The notes beneath the pieces are model-generated. The model made no database searches, was not told the origin of the DNA, and worked only from the letters and a program-made list of their open reading frames with translations. From positions 327,286 to 391,285 of the forward strand of contig JAFXKZ010000002.1 of assembly GCA_017531445.1 (NCBI GenBank): 64,000 nucleotides of DNA, written 5' to 3'. Shown one piece after another: positions 1 through 8,467 of the stretch. This DNA comes from Kiritimatiellia bacterium. Its GTDB lineage: Bacteria > Verrucomicrobiota > Kiritimatiellia > RFP12 > DVOR01. The stretch's first letter is position 1. Every line of letters starts with the position of its first letter. The translations under genes and the position numbers were made by a program.

Positions 1-267
1 GGGACGCCTGTCCCGTTCAATATCGCAATCAACAACCCCGAATTGAACGCGGCAATACACTGGCATCTTCGCCATTATCCACTTTCTGCTTCCGCGCAAC
101 ACACGAAACAAATGCTTCTCCTTTCCGACCGTTCCTATTCGGATACAAAAACCACTCTTAAGCTGACACAAAACAGTGTTGCGATGCAAACGTTTCATCT
201 TTCTGCAAATCAGTTGCTTTATTTGTTCGAGATTTCAAGGAAAGCTTCTACAAAAGGAAACGAATGA
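1..267 (+). CDS. C-terminal end of an unrecognised protein (partial)
   Basis: The reading frame is open from the first base of the window to a TGA at 265-267, so this is the tail (88 residues) of a gene that begins outside. Its stop overlaps the ATG of the exosortase gene (ATGA), which argues for real, translationally coupled coding rather than a chance frame. The visible sequence has no transmembrane segment and no motif that I can name. An internal ATG at 43 also exists, but the frame is open upstream of it. By position it may be part of the exosortase operon, which is inference only. Confidence 0.5.
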   Translation, partial: GTPVPFNIAINNPELNAAIHWHLRHYPLSASAQHTKQMLLLSDRSYSDTKTTLKLTQNSVAMQTFHLSANQLLYLFEISRKASTKGNE

Positions 268-1877
268 AACACTTTCTACACCATTTACCTTTCCTCCTTT
301 TTATCCTGCTGTTATTGCCCTGGTTCCCTCCAGCGATCTCAAGTACGCTCAGTGCAATGGCGGATCATTCACAACACATGGAATATATTTGGCTGGTTCC
401 CGCACTCAGTCTTTTCTTGGTTTGGAAACGTCGCAAACTTCTTTGGAGCATTATACAACAACCGGCCCCTGCACCACTCTCAGCTCTACCTATCTTCATT
501 CTCGCATGTAGTTTTCTTTTTTTAGGTTTCCGTGGTGGCCAATCTCGCTTTCTTCAAGTAGCGGCAATTCTCATCATAATGGCACTTCCGTTGGCCTGCT
601 ATGGTTGCAACCTTTTCAAAGCCTTATTTTTCCCTGTAATTCTTCTGGTGTTTATCATACCGATAGGTTTTCTTGACAATTTTACCGTTCCGCTTCGCTA
701 TGCGTCTGTTTCAGCCACTACGTTTATACTCAACGGTTTAGGTATTGCGGTTCGTCAAATCGGCACTGCGATTGTCTCAACCTCCGTCATACCGTTCCAA
801 TTAGATGTTGCAGATCCCTGTAGCGGCATTCGTTCGATTATTGCACTTTTTGTCGGTTCCGCTGCCTATGGAGCAATTGCGCTAAATAGCTCTTGGCGAC
901 GATTACTCCTCTTCGGATTAAGTATTCCCATCGCTTTTTTAGGTAACGTTATACGCCTTCTCCTAACTGCCATGACCTGCTATTTCATCAATCAAAAGGC
1001 AGGCATGATGTTGCATGACCATGCGCTTTTCATTATTGCACCATTCTATTTGCTGATCTTTTTTATTGTTACAGACTGGTTAAAACGTTCCGACATCAAA
1101 ACAAACCCACTAGAAAAGTTGAGTCAATCAAAAATGCTAGCCCCCAAAAAGCATACATACGCACTGCTTTTGTTAATGGCCATTTTGCTTAACCTTTTTC
1201 AGTATTACACCTCAAAAATGCCACCATTGGTATTTGAATCAGACGCCTTTTTATCCAAAACATTTATGTCGCTGCCTAATGCCACAATGGAATATCCTTG
1301 GTTTTGCCAAAACCGTATATGTCTCTATGCATTCAACCTTAACGAATCCCACACCCGCCCCGCGCATTGCCCACAATGTGAGGGGGAGCTACGCCCCATC
1401 TCAAAAGCAGAGTTGGATATCTTGCCAGCAGACACACAATGCAGGAAGGTAACATATATTTTCTCAAACGGTGAGATTTTTACAGTCTCATTGGTAATCG
1501 CAGGACAAAGCCGCATGTCAATACATCGCCCGGAACTTTGTCTTCCTTCGCAAGGTTTTGTTTTAAGTGAAAGAAATATCATTCATCTTTCAGAATCAGT
1601 CCCCATGGCTACATTCGCACTTCGTAAAGAGGGGTCCCTCGGAACGAGTGGCTTTGCCTATCTCTTCCTGAACTCTAAAATTGCGACAGTCTCAAATATC
1701 AAACGCGTCTTGGGTGATTGTCTGGAACGTTCCATCTGTAATCGTATCCCGCGATGGGCAATGATAACAATCCAATCGCCCAACCATGATTTTCAAACCG
1801 CTGAAGGCGAACTTGCGCTACGCCATTTTATGACATTGTTCTACCCAACTCTTTTCACTGAAGATAGAACATTATGA
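264..1877 (+). CDS. Exosortase fused to an EpsI-type (DUF3485) domain
   Basis: Exosortases are membrane cysteine transpeptidases thought to process PEP-CTERM-like sorting tails of exported proteins. Residues 1-270 form the multi-pass membrane part with the three family motifs: C186 in CSGIR, R231 in GNVIR and H251/H253 in HDHA. A further membrane helix near 300-312 leads into an extracytoplasmic EpsI-like domain containing HRPELCLPSQGF. The 537-aa length fits an exosortase plus EpsI fusion rather than a stand-alone enzyme. An AAAGGA-type ribosome site precedes the ATG. The start overlaps the upstream stop and the stop overlaps the DUF192 start, so translation is coupled. No substrate with a sorting tail is visible in this window. 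Confidence 0.9.
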   Translation: MKHFLHHLPFLLFILLLLPWFPPAISSTLSAMADHSQHMEYIWLVPALSLFLVWKRRKLLWSIIQQPAPAPLSALPIFILACSFLFLGFRGGQSRFLQVAAILIIMALPLACYGCNLFKALFFPVILLVFIIPIGFLDNFTVPLRYASVSATTFILNGLGIAVRQIGTAIVSTSVIPFQLDVADPCSGIRSIIALFVGSAAYGAIALNSSWRRLLLFGLSIPIAFLGNVIRLLLTAMTCYFINQKAGMMLHDHALFIIAPFYLLIFFIVTDWLKRSDIKTNPLEKLSQSKMLAPKKHTYALLLLMAILLNLFQYYTSKMPPLVFESDAFLSKTFMSLPNATMEYPWFCQNRICLYAFNLNESHTRPAHCPQCEGELRPISKAELDILPADTQCRKVTYIFSNGEIFTVSLVIAGQSRMSIHRPELCLPSQGFVLSERNIIHLSESVPMATFALRKEGSLGTSGFAYLFLNSKIATVSNIKRVLGDCLERSICNRIPRWAMITIQSPNHDFQTAEGELALRHFMTLFYPTLFTEDRTL

Positions 1878-2197
1878 AAACGTCAAACGCGTCTTTATCA
1901 ATCGAAGTCGCCACTACACCGTTCAAAAGGATGCAAGGGCTTTTAGGAAGAAAACGACTTCCCACTGGCCATGGACTTCTTCTTCATCCGTGTAATGCAA
2001 TTCATACAATCGGCATGAAATTTGCCTTAGACGTGCGTTTTTTTGACAAAAATGGTAAACTCATCCATGTTGTTCGGGATGTTCAGCCGGGCAAGTTTTT
2101 CCTTTGGGGCGGCTTTCATGCACGTACGACACTTGAAACTGCTGCCGGAGATCCGTCTTTTGACAATGTTACGACGACCTCAGATTTGAAAGAATAA
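1874..2197 (+). CDS. DUF192 family protein
   Basis: A 107-aa protein with the DUF192 pattern: R-x-x-GLLGR near residue 20, an IHTIGMKFALDVRFFD core near 43-58, and a late LETAAGD segment. The function of the family is not established. Members are small beta-rich proteins that are often secreted. No signal peptide is visible here, so this copy may be cytoplasmic or start further upstream. The ATG overlaps the exosortase stop (ATGA), tying it to that transcript. Confidence 0.85.
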   Translation: MKTSNASLSIEVATTPFKRMQGLLGRKRLPTGHGLLLHPCNAIHTIGMKFALDVRFFDKNGKLIHVVRDVQPGKFFLWGGFHARTTLETAAGDPSFDNVTTTSDLKE

Positions 2198-2206
2198 GGA
2201 CTGTCT

Positions 2207-2896
2207 ATGTCAGAAAAAATGTTGCGATTACATTCTTATGAAAGTTTTGGCGCAGTTGACGGCCCCGGCATTCGCCTTGTTGTCTTCCTTCAAGGATGTC
2301 CTTTGCGTTGCATCTTCTGCCACAATCCCGACACGTGGGATCCTCAGGGTGGTGTCAGTGTAACAAAAGAGGAGATTGTCAAACGTGCCCGACGGATGCG
2401 CCCCTACTTGGGAGCGGAAGGTGGCGTTACATTCTCTGGTGGCGAACCGCTTCTACAAGCCGCTGCGCTCATTCCTGTAATACACGCCCTTCACGATGAA
2501 GGCTTTCATGTCGCCATTGACACCTCCGGTGCCATCGACACGCCGGAAGCGAGGCAAGTACTTGATTTAGCAGATCTGATTCTTCTTGATGTGAAAAGCC
2601 CGTTTCCCGATCGGTTCAAAGAGATTACAGGGCTTGATTTTATCGCAACAAAACAAATCTTTGATTATTTGAAAGAAATAAGAAAGCCCGTATGGATTCG
2701 ACAGGTTGTTGCCCACGGATTAAATCATACTGATGCTGAGAAAGATGCAACAAAATCACTTATTCATGGTTTGAACGTTCAACGGATTGATCGTCTCCCC
2801 TATCATGAGCTTGGATTGCACAAGTATGAATCCCTTGGAATCCCCTATCGCGGCTCAATGTTATCCGTACCAACACAAGAGGAACTTTCACTATGA
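2207..2896 (+). CDS. pflA: Pyruvate formate-lyase activating enzyme (radical SAM)
   Basis: A glycyl-radical activase that would use S-adenosylmethionine and a 4Fe-4S cluster to install the glycyl radical on pyruvate formate-lyase or a relative. The cluster motif is C31-x3-C35-x2-C38 (CPLRCIFC), preceded by DGPGIR. TFSGGEPLLQ and the terminal YHELGLHKYESLGIPY are typical of PflA. At 229 aa it is slightly shorter than E. coli PflA. No pyruvate formate-lyase gene lies in the window, so its partner is elsewhere. The TGA overlaps the start of the next gene (ATGA). Confidence 0.9.
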   Translation: MSEKMLRLHSYESFGAVDGPGIRLVVFLQGCPLRCIFCHNPDTWDPQGGVSVTKEEIVKRARRMRPYLGAEGGVTFSGGEPLLQAAALIPVIHALHDEGFHVAIDTSGAIDTPEARQVLDLADLILLDVKSPFPDRFKEITGLDFIATKQIFDYLKEIRKPVWIRQVVAHGLNHTDAEKDATKSLIHGLNVQRIDRLPYHELGLHKYESLGIPYRGSMLSVPTQEELSL

Positions 2897-4455
2897 ATGA
2901 AGATGCTTCAGGTCTTCACTTTAACATTCATGAAGATCTTCATGATACAACTGAAGAAATAACAGACTTTACGTTTCTACCTCGAAAGAAAAAGTATTCT
3001 TTAGATCCCCGAAAAATGATGGCGCTAACGTTTATCGCGCTCATCACGGTTGGTACAGTTCTTCTTTCTTCTCCAATTGCACAGTCCTCTGGGAAATGGG
3101 CGTGGTTTAATCATTCCGCCACGTTCTCTTGGAATCACTTTTTTTCTGCACTTCTCGACAATCTGTTCATGGCGACCTCTGCATCATGTGTAACAGGTCT
3201 TACAGTTATTGATGTTCCAACGTATTATTCAACTATTGGACATGTTATTCTGCTTGCAAGTATTCAACTCGGTGGAGTCAGCTTAATCACACTCGGCACC
3301 CTCATTGTCACAATCCTACTTGGGCGTGTACCATTTGGTGGTGAAGATCAGGTAATTTTGAACTATGGAGCCAAAAATTCATCACGTGCCAACAGTCTTC
3401 TTGCACAGATCGTCTGCTATGTGTTTACATTTGAATTTTTAGGTACTGTGATTCTTTTCTTCCGATATTATTGGCATCACGGTTTTACACTTGGCAAGGG
3501 GCTTTGGTATTCATCGTTCCATGCAATCAGTGCTTTTTGCAATGCTGGAATTTCGTTACACTCACAAAATCTTATCCCCTTGCGAAATGACTTGATTTAC
3601 ACATCAACCATCGCACTTCTCGTCACCCTTGGGGGAATCGGCTTTTTAGTTATTGCCAATCTTTTCCGCTATCATCCTTGGCACCTTGATTTGCGGCGCC
3701 GCGGAAAAATCTCACTGCACTCGAGAATTGTTTTGTGGACATCACTTCTTTTATCTGTAGGAGGAGGAATTATTTTCACTCTTTTAGAATGGAATAATAC
3801 ACTTGCATTTATTGACATCGGCTCCCCCTTGAACGCGTTATTCCATGGCGAATGGCGCGAACTGTTCGACTCATTACGCCATATTACACAACGCATCTGT
3901 TCTGGTATTTCACAAACCGCCATGTTTCGGACCGCCGGCTTCAATTTCATTGAAATTGGAGAGATCTCGCCTCCTGCAAACCTACTTTCTGTATTTTTAA
4001 TGTTGATTGGCGGCTCACCCGGTTCCATGGCTGGTGGAATTAAAACCACTACGATCGTAGTCCTCTTCTTAACTATTCGCGCCTATCTTCGTGGTATCCC
4101 GACTGTTGAGATTCATCAGCGAAGTATTTCCGATGTTATTTGTCGTGAAGCGATGGTTATTGTCGTTTATTATCTTTTAATGGTTTTTACCTTTTACTTC
4201 ATTCTTTTATTAACTGAAAAAGCACTTATTGCTCAACGTGGCGACTTTGTTCTTTTCTATGAGGTTTCATCGGCCTTTGGAACAGTAGGGACTTCTCTCA
4301 ATGCCACTCCACTACTCTCTCCCATCGGGAAGCTCGTGATAACGCTTGCAATGTATTTGGGGCGCATTGGTCCCATTTCTATCGCACTAATGATGGCAGG
4401 ACGTGAAGTTTCCCATCGAATTCGCTATCCGGAAGAAACTATTACAGTAGGTTGA
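2893..4455 (+). CDS. TrkH/KtrB-type potassium uptake channel subunit
   Basis: Membrane subunit of a Trk/Ktr potassium transporter. Four pore loops carry the selectivity-filter glycines: G102 in CVTGL, G219 in CNAGI, G349 in RTAGFN and G466 in GTVGTS. A 40-residue hydrophilic N-terminal extension (acidic, then basic RKKK) precedes the first helix. Its 520 aa make it longer than a typical KtrB (about 450). The regulatory TrkA/KtrA subunit is not in the window. The start overlaps the pflA stop, and the next gene begins within or just after its own stop. Confidence 0.9.
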   Translation: MNEDASGLHFNIHEDLHDTTEEITDFTFLPRKKKYSLDPRKMMALTFIALITVGTVLLSSPIAQSSGKWAWFNHSATFSWNHFFSALLDNLFMATSASCVTGLTVIDVPTYYSTIGHVILLASIQLGGVSLITLGTLIVTILLGRVPFGGEDQVILNYGAKNSSRANSLLAQIVCYVFTFEFLGTVILFFRYYWHHGFTLGKGLWYSSFHAISAFCNAGISLHSQNLIPLRNDLIYTSTIALLVTLGGIGFLVIANLFRYHPWHLDLRRRGKISLHSRIVLWTSLLLSVGGGIIFTLLEWNNTLAFIDIGSPLNALFHGEWRELFDSLRHITQRICSGISQTAMFRTAGFNFIEIGEISPPANLLSVFLMLIGGSPGSMAGGIKTTTIVVLFLTIRAYLRGIPTVEIHQRSISDVICREAMVIVVYYLLMVFTFYFILLLTEKALIAQRGDFVLFYEVSSAFGTVGTSLNATPLLSPIGKLVITLAMYLGRIGPISIALMMAGREVSHRIRYPEETITVG

Positions 4456-4460
4456 TTACC

Positions 4461-5372
4461 ATGCGCACACTTCACGCTTGTACCCTCTGCCCAAGACAAT
4501 GTGCAGTTGACCGTATCAATGGCCAACTGGGTTACTGTAAAAGTGGCTTTCAAACGCGAATGTTCCGTTGGGGACCACACTTCGGTGAAGAGCCGCCGAT
4601 TTCCGGTTCAAATGGTAGTGGTACACTTTTCTTTTCACATTGCACATTAAAGTGTATCTACTGCCAAAACTCAAAATGGAGTAATGGCGGGCAAGGAGAA
4701 GATCTTTCAATCGAATCACTCACAGACCGTTTCCGGTTTCTTGTTGAAAAAAAATGCCACAATTGGAATCTTGTTTCTCCTACACCATGGCTTCCTCAAA
4801 TTGAAAAAGCAGTCATGCCACTTCTTGAAGACGGTATTCGTCTTCCGTTTGTTTACAACACATCAGGGTATGAACGCATTGAAACATTAAGTAAATATAG
4901 CCATCTCATTGATATCGCACTCACAGATCTTCGTTACGCCTCCCCCGACACTGCGACAGAAGGCTCTGATGCGCGGAACTATGTTGACTCAGCACGAGCT
5001 TCAATTCACTGGATGTGGAAAACACTCGGTCCATTACAGTGTGATGGTGATGGTATTGCCCAACGCGGCCTCATTGTTCGTCTTCTTGCCCTGCCTGGAC
5101 GTACTCAAGAAGTAAAAGAAAATCTGATATGGTTGAGAAATGTCTGTGGGCCAGAGGTCGCGGTCAGTGTCATGGCTCAATACAACCCTGTCGGCACCGC
5201 GAAACACCTCCCTACATGGAATCGAAAAATTACACCGGAGGAATTTGAACCAATCGCAGAACTTGTGGCAGACTTGGGATTTGAAAACGGATGGATTCAA
5301 TCTTGTGAGAATGCCACGGCCGAGAATATGTTGGGAGATGACATGACTTCTGGATATGGCGAAGTACGCTAG
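4461..5372 (+). CDS. PflX-like radical SAM protein
   Basis: A PflX-family (COG1313) radical SAM protein of 303 aa. An N-terminal cysteine cluster, CTLCPRQCAVDR followed by GYC (C7, C10, C14, C26), precedes WGPHFGEEPPISG and the radical SAM cluster motif C61-x3-C65-x2-C68 (CTLKCIYC). Substrates of this family are unknown, though it is named for similarity to PFL activases. I chose the ATG at 4461, with AGG about 10 nt upstream. A TTG at 4452 overlapping the TrkH stop would add three residues. A second activase-like enzyme so close to pflA suggests a shared anaerobic role (inference). Confidence 0.85.
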   Translation: MRTLHACTLCPRQCAVDRINGQLGYCKSGFQTRMFRWGPHFGEEPPISGSNGSGTLFFSHCTLKCIYCQNSKWSNGGQGEDLSIESLTDRFRFLVEKKCHNWNLVSPTPWLPQIEKAVMPLLEDGIRLPFVYNTSGYERIETLSKYSHLIDIALTDLRYASPDTATEGSDARNYVDSARASIHWMWKTLGPLQCDGDGIAQRGLIVRLLALPGRTQEVKENLIWLRNVCGPEVAVSVMAQYNPVGTAKHLPTWNRKITPEEFEPIAELVADLGFENGWIQSCENATAENMLGDDMTSGYGEVR

Positions 5373-5417
5373 AATTACTTACTTCATCTGCCACAGCCAC
5401 CTTCAAAGGAATCGACA

Positions 5418-5669
5418 ATGCCTGTATATGATTATCGAGCACAAAACACTCATGATAGTTGCCCCTATTGCTGTTCGGGATTCGAGATAATGCGCCGATT
5501 GGCAGATCCGCCATTAACGCATTGTCCAAATTGCAACGCACCAATTATCAAGATTATCTCAGCTCCGGCATTGGGACGCAGTAAGTCAAAGTTAGATGAC
5601 CGGGCAAAAGCTGCAGGTTTTCACAAACTGAAGCGCGTTGATCAAGGTGCTTTTGAAAAACTTTATTAA
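5418..5669 (+). CDS. FmdB-type zinc-ribbon protein
   Basis: An 83-aa protein starting MPVYDYRA, followed by two cysteine pairs (CPYC near 15-18 and CPNC at 36-39) and the ISAPALGRSKSK segment. This is the FmdB/putative regulatory zinc-ribbon layout. The family is named after a proposed regulator of formylmethanofuran dehydrogenase, but its biochemical role is not established. A purine-rich AAAGGAATCGACA stretch precedes the ATG. It lies 45 bp after the radical SAM gene and 14 bp before the mutarotase. Confidence 0.8.
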   Translation: MPVYDYRAQNTHDSCPYCCSGFEIMRRLADPPLTHCPNCNAPIIKIISAPALGRSKSKLDDRAKAAGFHKLKRVDQGAFEKLY

Positions 5670-5683
5670 GAATGGAGACCTAA

Positions 5684-6550
5684 ATGGATGTTGATACACT
5701 GAATAAACATTATGGTACACTTGGACGCATTGCCTTCCGTCAGAGCCCCGGTGGACATCCAATTGCGATTCTTATTGCGCCACAGGGCGTCTGCGAAATT
5801 TCACTCTATGGTGGTCAAATTCTCAGCTATCGTGTTCTTGGTTTCCAAGATGCGCTTTGGCTTAGCCCTTTAGCAGAGTTTGAAGACGGAAAAGCAATTC
5901 GTGGCGGCATTCCCGTTTGTTGGCCATGGTTCGGCAAGGCTCCTGACACCTTTCCACCAAATACGCCTTCGCACGGTTTCGCCCGACGTTCACTTTGGCG
6001 TGTTGTCGGAGCAGAATACGCCTCCCGGGAAACGCAACTTATTCTTGAATTGACTGAAAACGATGCCACCGATAAAGTATGGCCGTATGCCTACCGGTTA
6101 ACATTGACCGTCACGCTCGGAGATTGCCTGACAGTGCATCTTCAAACACGTAATCTCTCTGATAAACCTTTTACCTACAGCGAAGCCCTGCATACTTATC
6201 TGCGTGTCGGCGATGCTCGCAATATTTCCCTCCATGGTATTCAGGAAAAAGCGTTCACTTTTAACGACACCGACACTCATGATAAGATTTATCCAATGCC
6301 TGAACTAACAGCTCTTATCAATGATCCGGATATGGAACGTCAACTTGCCATCACTTCGGAAGACATCTCAGCTGTTGTAGTTTGGCATCCTGCCTTGGAA
6401 TCCGGCCTTCAAGACGTTTCACTCGGAGGGCCGCGCCATTTTATTTGTGTGGAGCCTGCAAATCCTCACCATATCGGCGGAGAAATAACACTTGCACCCG
6501 GCCAAGCCCATGTTTTAACAATGCGGCTTCAACCCTCTTTTTTACAGTAA
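5684..6550 (+). CDS. D-hexose-6-phosphate mutarotase (YeaD-like)
   Basis: An aldose 1-epimerase-fold enzyme expected to interconvert the anomers of glucose-6-phosphate or related hexose phosphates in the cytoplasm. The 288-aa protein shows the YeaD signature: ALWLSPLAEFEDGKAIRGG, PVCWPWFG, SHGFARR (catalytic-type His) and SEALHTYLRVGD. AATGGAGACC gives a good ribosome site before the ATG. It fits with deoC just downstream as a small sugar-phosphate module. Confidence 0.88.
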   Translation: MDVDTLNKHYGTLGRIAFRQSPGGHPIAILIAPQGVCEISLYGGQILSYRVLGFQDALWLSPLAEFEDGKAIRGGIPVCWPWFGKAPDTFPPNTPSHGFARRSLWRVVGAEYASRETQLILELTENDATDKVWPYAYRLTLTVTLGDCLTVHLQTRNLSDKPFTYSEALHTYLRVGDARNISLHGIQEKAFTFNDTDTHDKIYPMPELTALINDPDMERQLAITSEDISAVVVWHPALESGLQDVSLGGPRHFICVEPANPHHIGGEITLAPGQAHVLTMRLQPSFLQ

Positions 6551-6608
6551 ATTCATTTCTTTTCCCATCCGATCCGATAAATACCCCTTTGAAACATTGG
6601 AGTTTACG

Positions 6609-7292
6609 ATGAATGCAAAAGCACTCTTAAAAACCATTGATTATGCAATTCTAAAGCCGGATGCCTCCATGCAAACCATCTACGAAGGGGCTCGATATTG
6701 TGATCAGCTCGGAGTGGGCTGTCTCTGTGTCAAAAGTTGTGATGTGCGGTTTGCAGCAGAAACGCTTACAGGAAGTGACACATTTGTGGCAGCCGTCGTG
6801 GGTTTTCCACATGGGAATACGCTGCCAACATTAAAAGCAATGGAAGCACAACTCGCCATTGCGCATGGTGCAGAAGAAATTGACATGGTAATTAATATCT
6901 CTGCCTTGAAAGACGGCGACCTGGAAGGTGTAACAGACGAAATTCATGCTGTTGTAACTGCCGTATGGCCCCACCCTGTCAAAATTATCTTGGAAACAGC
7001 TCTACTCACATCTCAAGAAATCCGAAAAGGTGTTCAAGCCTCTATCAAAGCCGGAGCGGCATTTGTGAAAACATCCACAGGTTTTGCCAGCCACGGTGCA
7101 ACTCCGGAAGCTGTACAGATAATGCTTACTTCAGGGAAAGGTAAAATAAAAGTCAAAGCTTCCGGTGGCATCCGGACACGCGAACAAGCCGAAGCTTATC
7201 TGAAAATGGGATGTGAACGCCTCGGCGTTGGAAACATTGAATGTCTTCTAACGCCTTCTGAAAAAAGGCGATATGGCTTAATAACCGGCTAA
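6609..7292 (+). CDS. deoC: Deoxyribose-phosphate aldolase
   Basis: Cleaves 2-deoxyribose-5-phosphate to glyceraldehyde-3-phosphate and acetaldehyde, the last step of deoxynucleoside catabolism. Class I aldolase residues are present: D92 in EIDMVIN, the Schiff-base lysine K154 in VKTSTGF and K183 in KVKASGGIRT. I start at the ATG at 6609 because TTGGAG lies 8 nt upstream. A TTG at 6597 is the alternative and would swallow that ribosome site. The protein is 227 aa. It is the last gene of the plus-strand block. Confidence 0.93.
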   Translation: MNAKALLKTIDYAILKPDASMQTIYEGARYCDQLGVGCLCVKSCDVRFAAETLTGSDTFVAAVVGFPHGNTLPTLKAMEAQLAIAHGAEEIDMVINISALKDGDLEGVTDEIHAVVTAVWPHPVKIILETALLTSQEIRKGVQASIKAGAAFVKTSTGFASHGATPEAVQIMLTSGKGKIKVKASGGIRTREQAEAYLKMGCERLGVGNIECLLTPSEKRRYGLITG

Positions 7293-7512
7293 ATCCAAAA
7301 GCCCATCATCTACGAAGAACGCTCTTTTTGTTTATTATCAGAAAGAAAATATTTACAGATAGCCTATTTTCAAAACTCTTTTTACACCTTTACCATCTTC
7401 CAAATCAATATCACTTACTTTGAGCACCAATGTCAGTTATATGCTTTAACAAAACAACTTATTCTTTTTCTCATCTTAAGTTGCATTAAAAAATGCACCG
7501 TTATGCATACAC
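7293..7512. other. AT-rich non-coding spacer after deoC
   Basis: No credible gene. The stretch is clearly richer in A and T than its surroundings. A run of pyrimidines after AAGAACGCTC near 7317-7330 could help end the deoC transcript, but I see no strong stem. It marks the border between the plus-strand core block and the accessory island. Confidence 0.5.
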
Positions 7513-7901
7513 TTATTTAATTTGTCTTGCGTTAACTAAAGCGAAGCGCAAATTAAAATCTTCATCGTTTGAGACGTTAAACCTATCGAGGAACAGACCG
7601 ATAGGAGCATAGTCGTAGTGGGCCGCAATACCGTTGCTCGTTTCAAAGTAGACTAGGTCCGACACATTCTTATTGCCATCGCAGGTATAGAAGAACTTGC
7701 GGTTACCGCTTCCAGTGGTGAAGAGCGAGCGCGTGGCGATGGGTTCGGTCGGATCCCCAAAAAAAGATTGAGCTGTGCATTGTTGGTGAGCGCGTCCACC
7801 TTTTGTACGCAAAGATAATTGTCATACACAAAACGGTGATGTTGAGCTACTACGCCCGCAACCATCGCCGCCATCTTCAAATTATCAAGCATCGTCTTCA
7901 T
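7513..7901 (-). pseudogene. Frameshifted RHS-repeat core fragment
   Basis: Two minus-strand frames join across a T7G4 tract (plus strand 7755-7765). The first runs from an ATG at 7901 (preceded by GGAGGAAAGG) through RFVYDNYLCVQKVDAL to LNLFLG. The second continues DPTEPIATR, FFYTCDGNKNVSDLV and AAHYDYAPIG. Together these are the RHS/YD-repeat-associated core of polymorphic toxins and wall-associated proteins. One extra G would restore a single frame. Only about 128 residues remain: the long N-terminal repeat region is missing, and the tail after DYAPIG is atypical. It is probably a decayed remnant, though a slipped-strand switch or a sequencing error in the homopolymer is possible. Confidence 0.65.
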
Positions 7902-7919
7902 CGTAAAACACCTTTCCTC

Positions 7920-8200
7920 CGTCTTATTTGAGCGGTAAAGCATCCGCCTTACCCATAAGCGCACCCGCACTACTATTCGCACCCGCACTGCCTGCTGTCC
8001 GCTGTTATCGTTGGCACCCATGCCACCGCACTGGATGCTGTCAGGGCACTACCGCGCTCGCCTCATCGGCTCCACCGGAATGCTCCGAGCCTTCAAAGCT
8101 GCCTCCACGGCCGCTTCAAGTGTCACCACTACCCCCCAAAAAAAAAGCCCAACAGCGCGCCAAGGGCGGGCAAAAACGGAAATAATGAATACCTGCGATA
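7920..8200 (-). pseudogene. Decayed Gly/Ser-rich gene remnant
   Basis: Read on the minus strand, pieces of a protein appear in shifting frames. A hydrophobic Pro/Leu/Gly stretch (FPFLPALGALLGFFFGG) comes first, then Gly/Ser-rich pieces (SGRGGSFEGSEHSGGADE), and then a terminal SAGALMGKADALPLK followed by a stop. Frames are broken by stops and by a T9G6 run (plus strand 8132-8146). It sits directly upstream of the RHS fragment and may have been part of the same element. Parent family not recognised. Confidence 0.35.
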
Positions 8201-8416
8201 AAGGGAACGCCACACCACGGCTACCGCTGATAAACGAGCGGTGCTACGCACCTACTGACACGCCTTCGCATAAGCGAACAAGCACATACCCCCTTGTGGC
8301 AAAGCCCCCTGACACTCATAGCCTCCCAACTACCTAAACCGCCCCGCTCCCCCTTATTGAGCCACACCACCCCATCCTTTAGCCACACCCACAGCTCAAC
8401 TTATCCTAAAATGAAA
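8201..8416. other. Non-coding stretch in the accessory island
   Basis: No supportable gene in either direction. The plus-strand frames here are Pro/Arg/His-rich, with no ribosome site or recognisable sequence, and look like chance openings opposite decayed DNA. Confidence 0.4.
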
Positions 8417-8448
8417 TTAAAGAAGCGGAGAATCCTCCGCTTCTTTAA
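8417..8448 (-). terminator. Perfect 14-bp hairpin after the HEAT-repeat lipoprotein gene
   Basis: TTAAAGAAGCGGAG and its exact complement flank a 4-nt loop (AATC). It lies 20-50 bp downstream of the minus-strand stop. The AAAG/CTTT ends give a U-rich 3' side on the minus-strand transcript, and the stem could act on both strands. Confidence 0.85.
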
Positions 8449-8467
8449 CTTCAGCACTTAATAATGT

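Noticed and set aside
8011..8337. 108-residue plus-strand frame in the accessory island
   Set aside because: Pro/Arg/Thr-rich, opposite decayed minus-strand coding pieces, and without a ribosome site.
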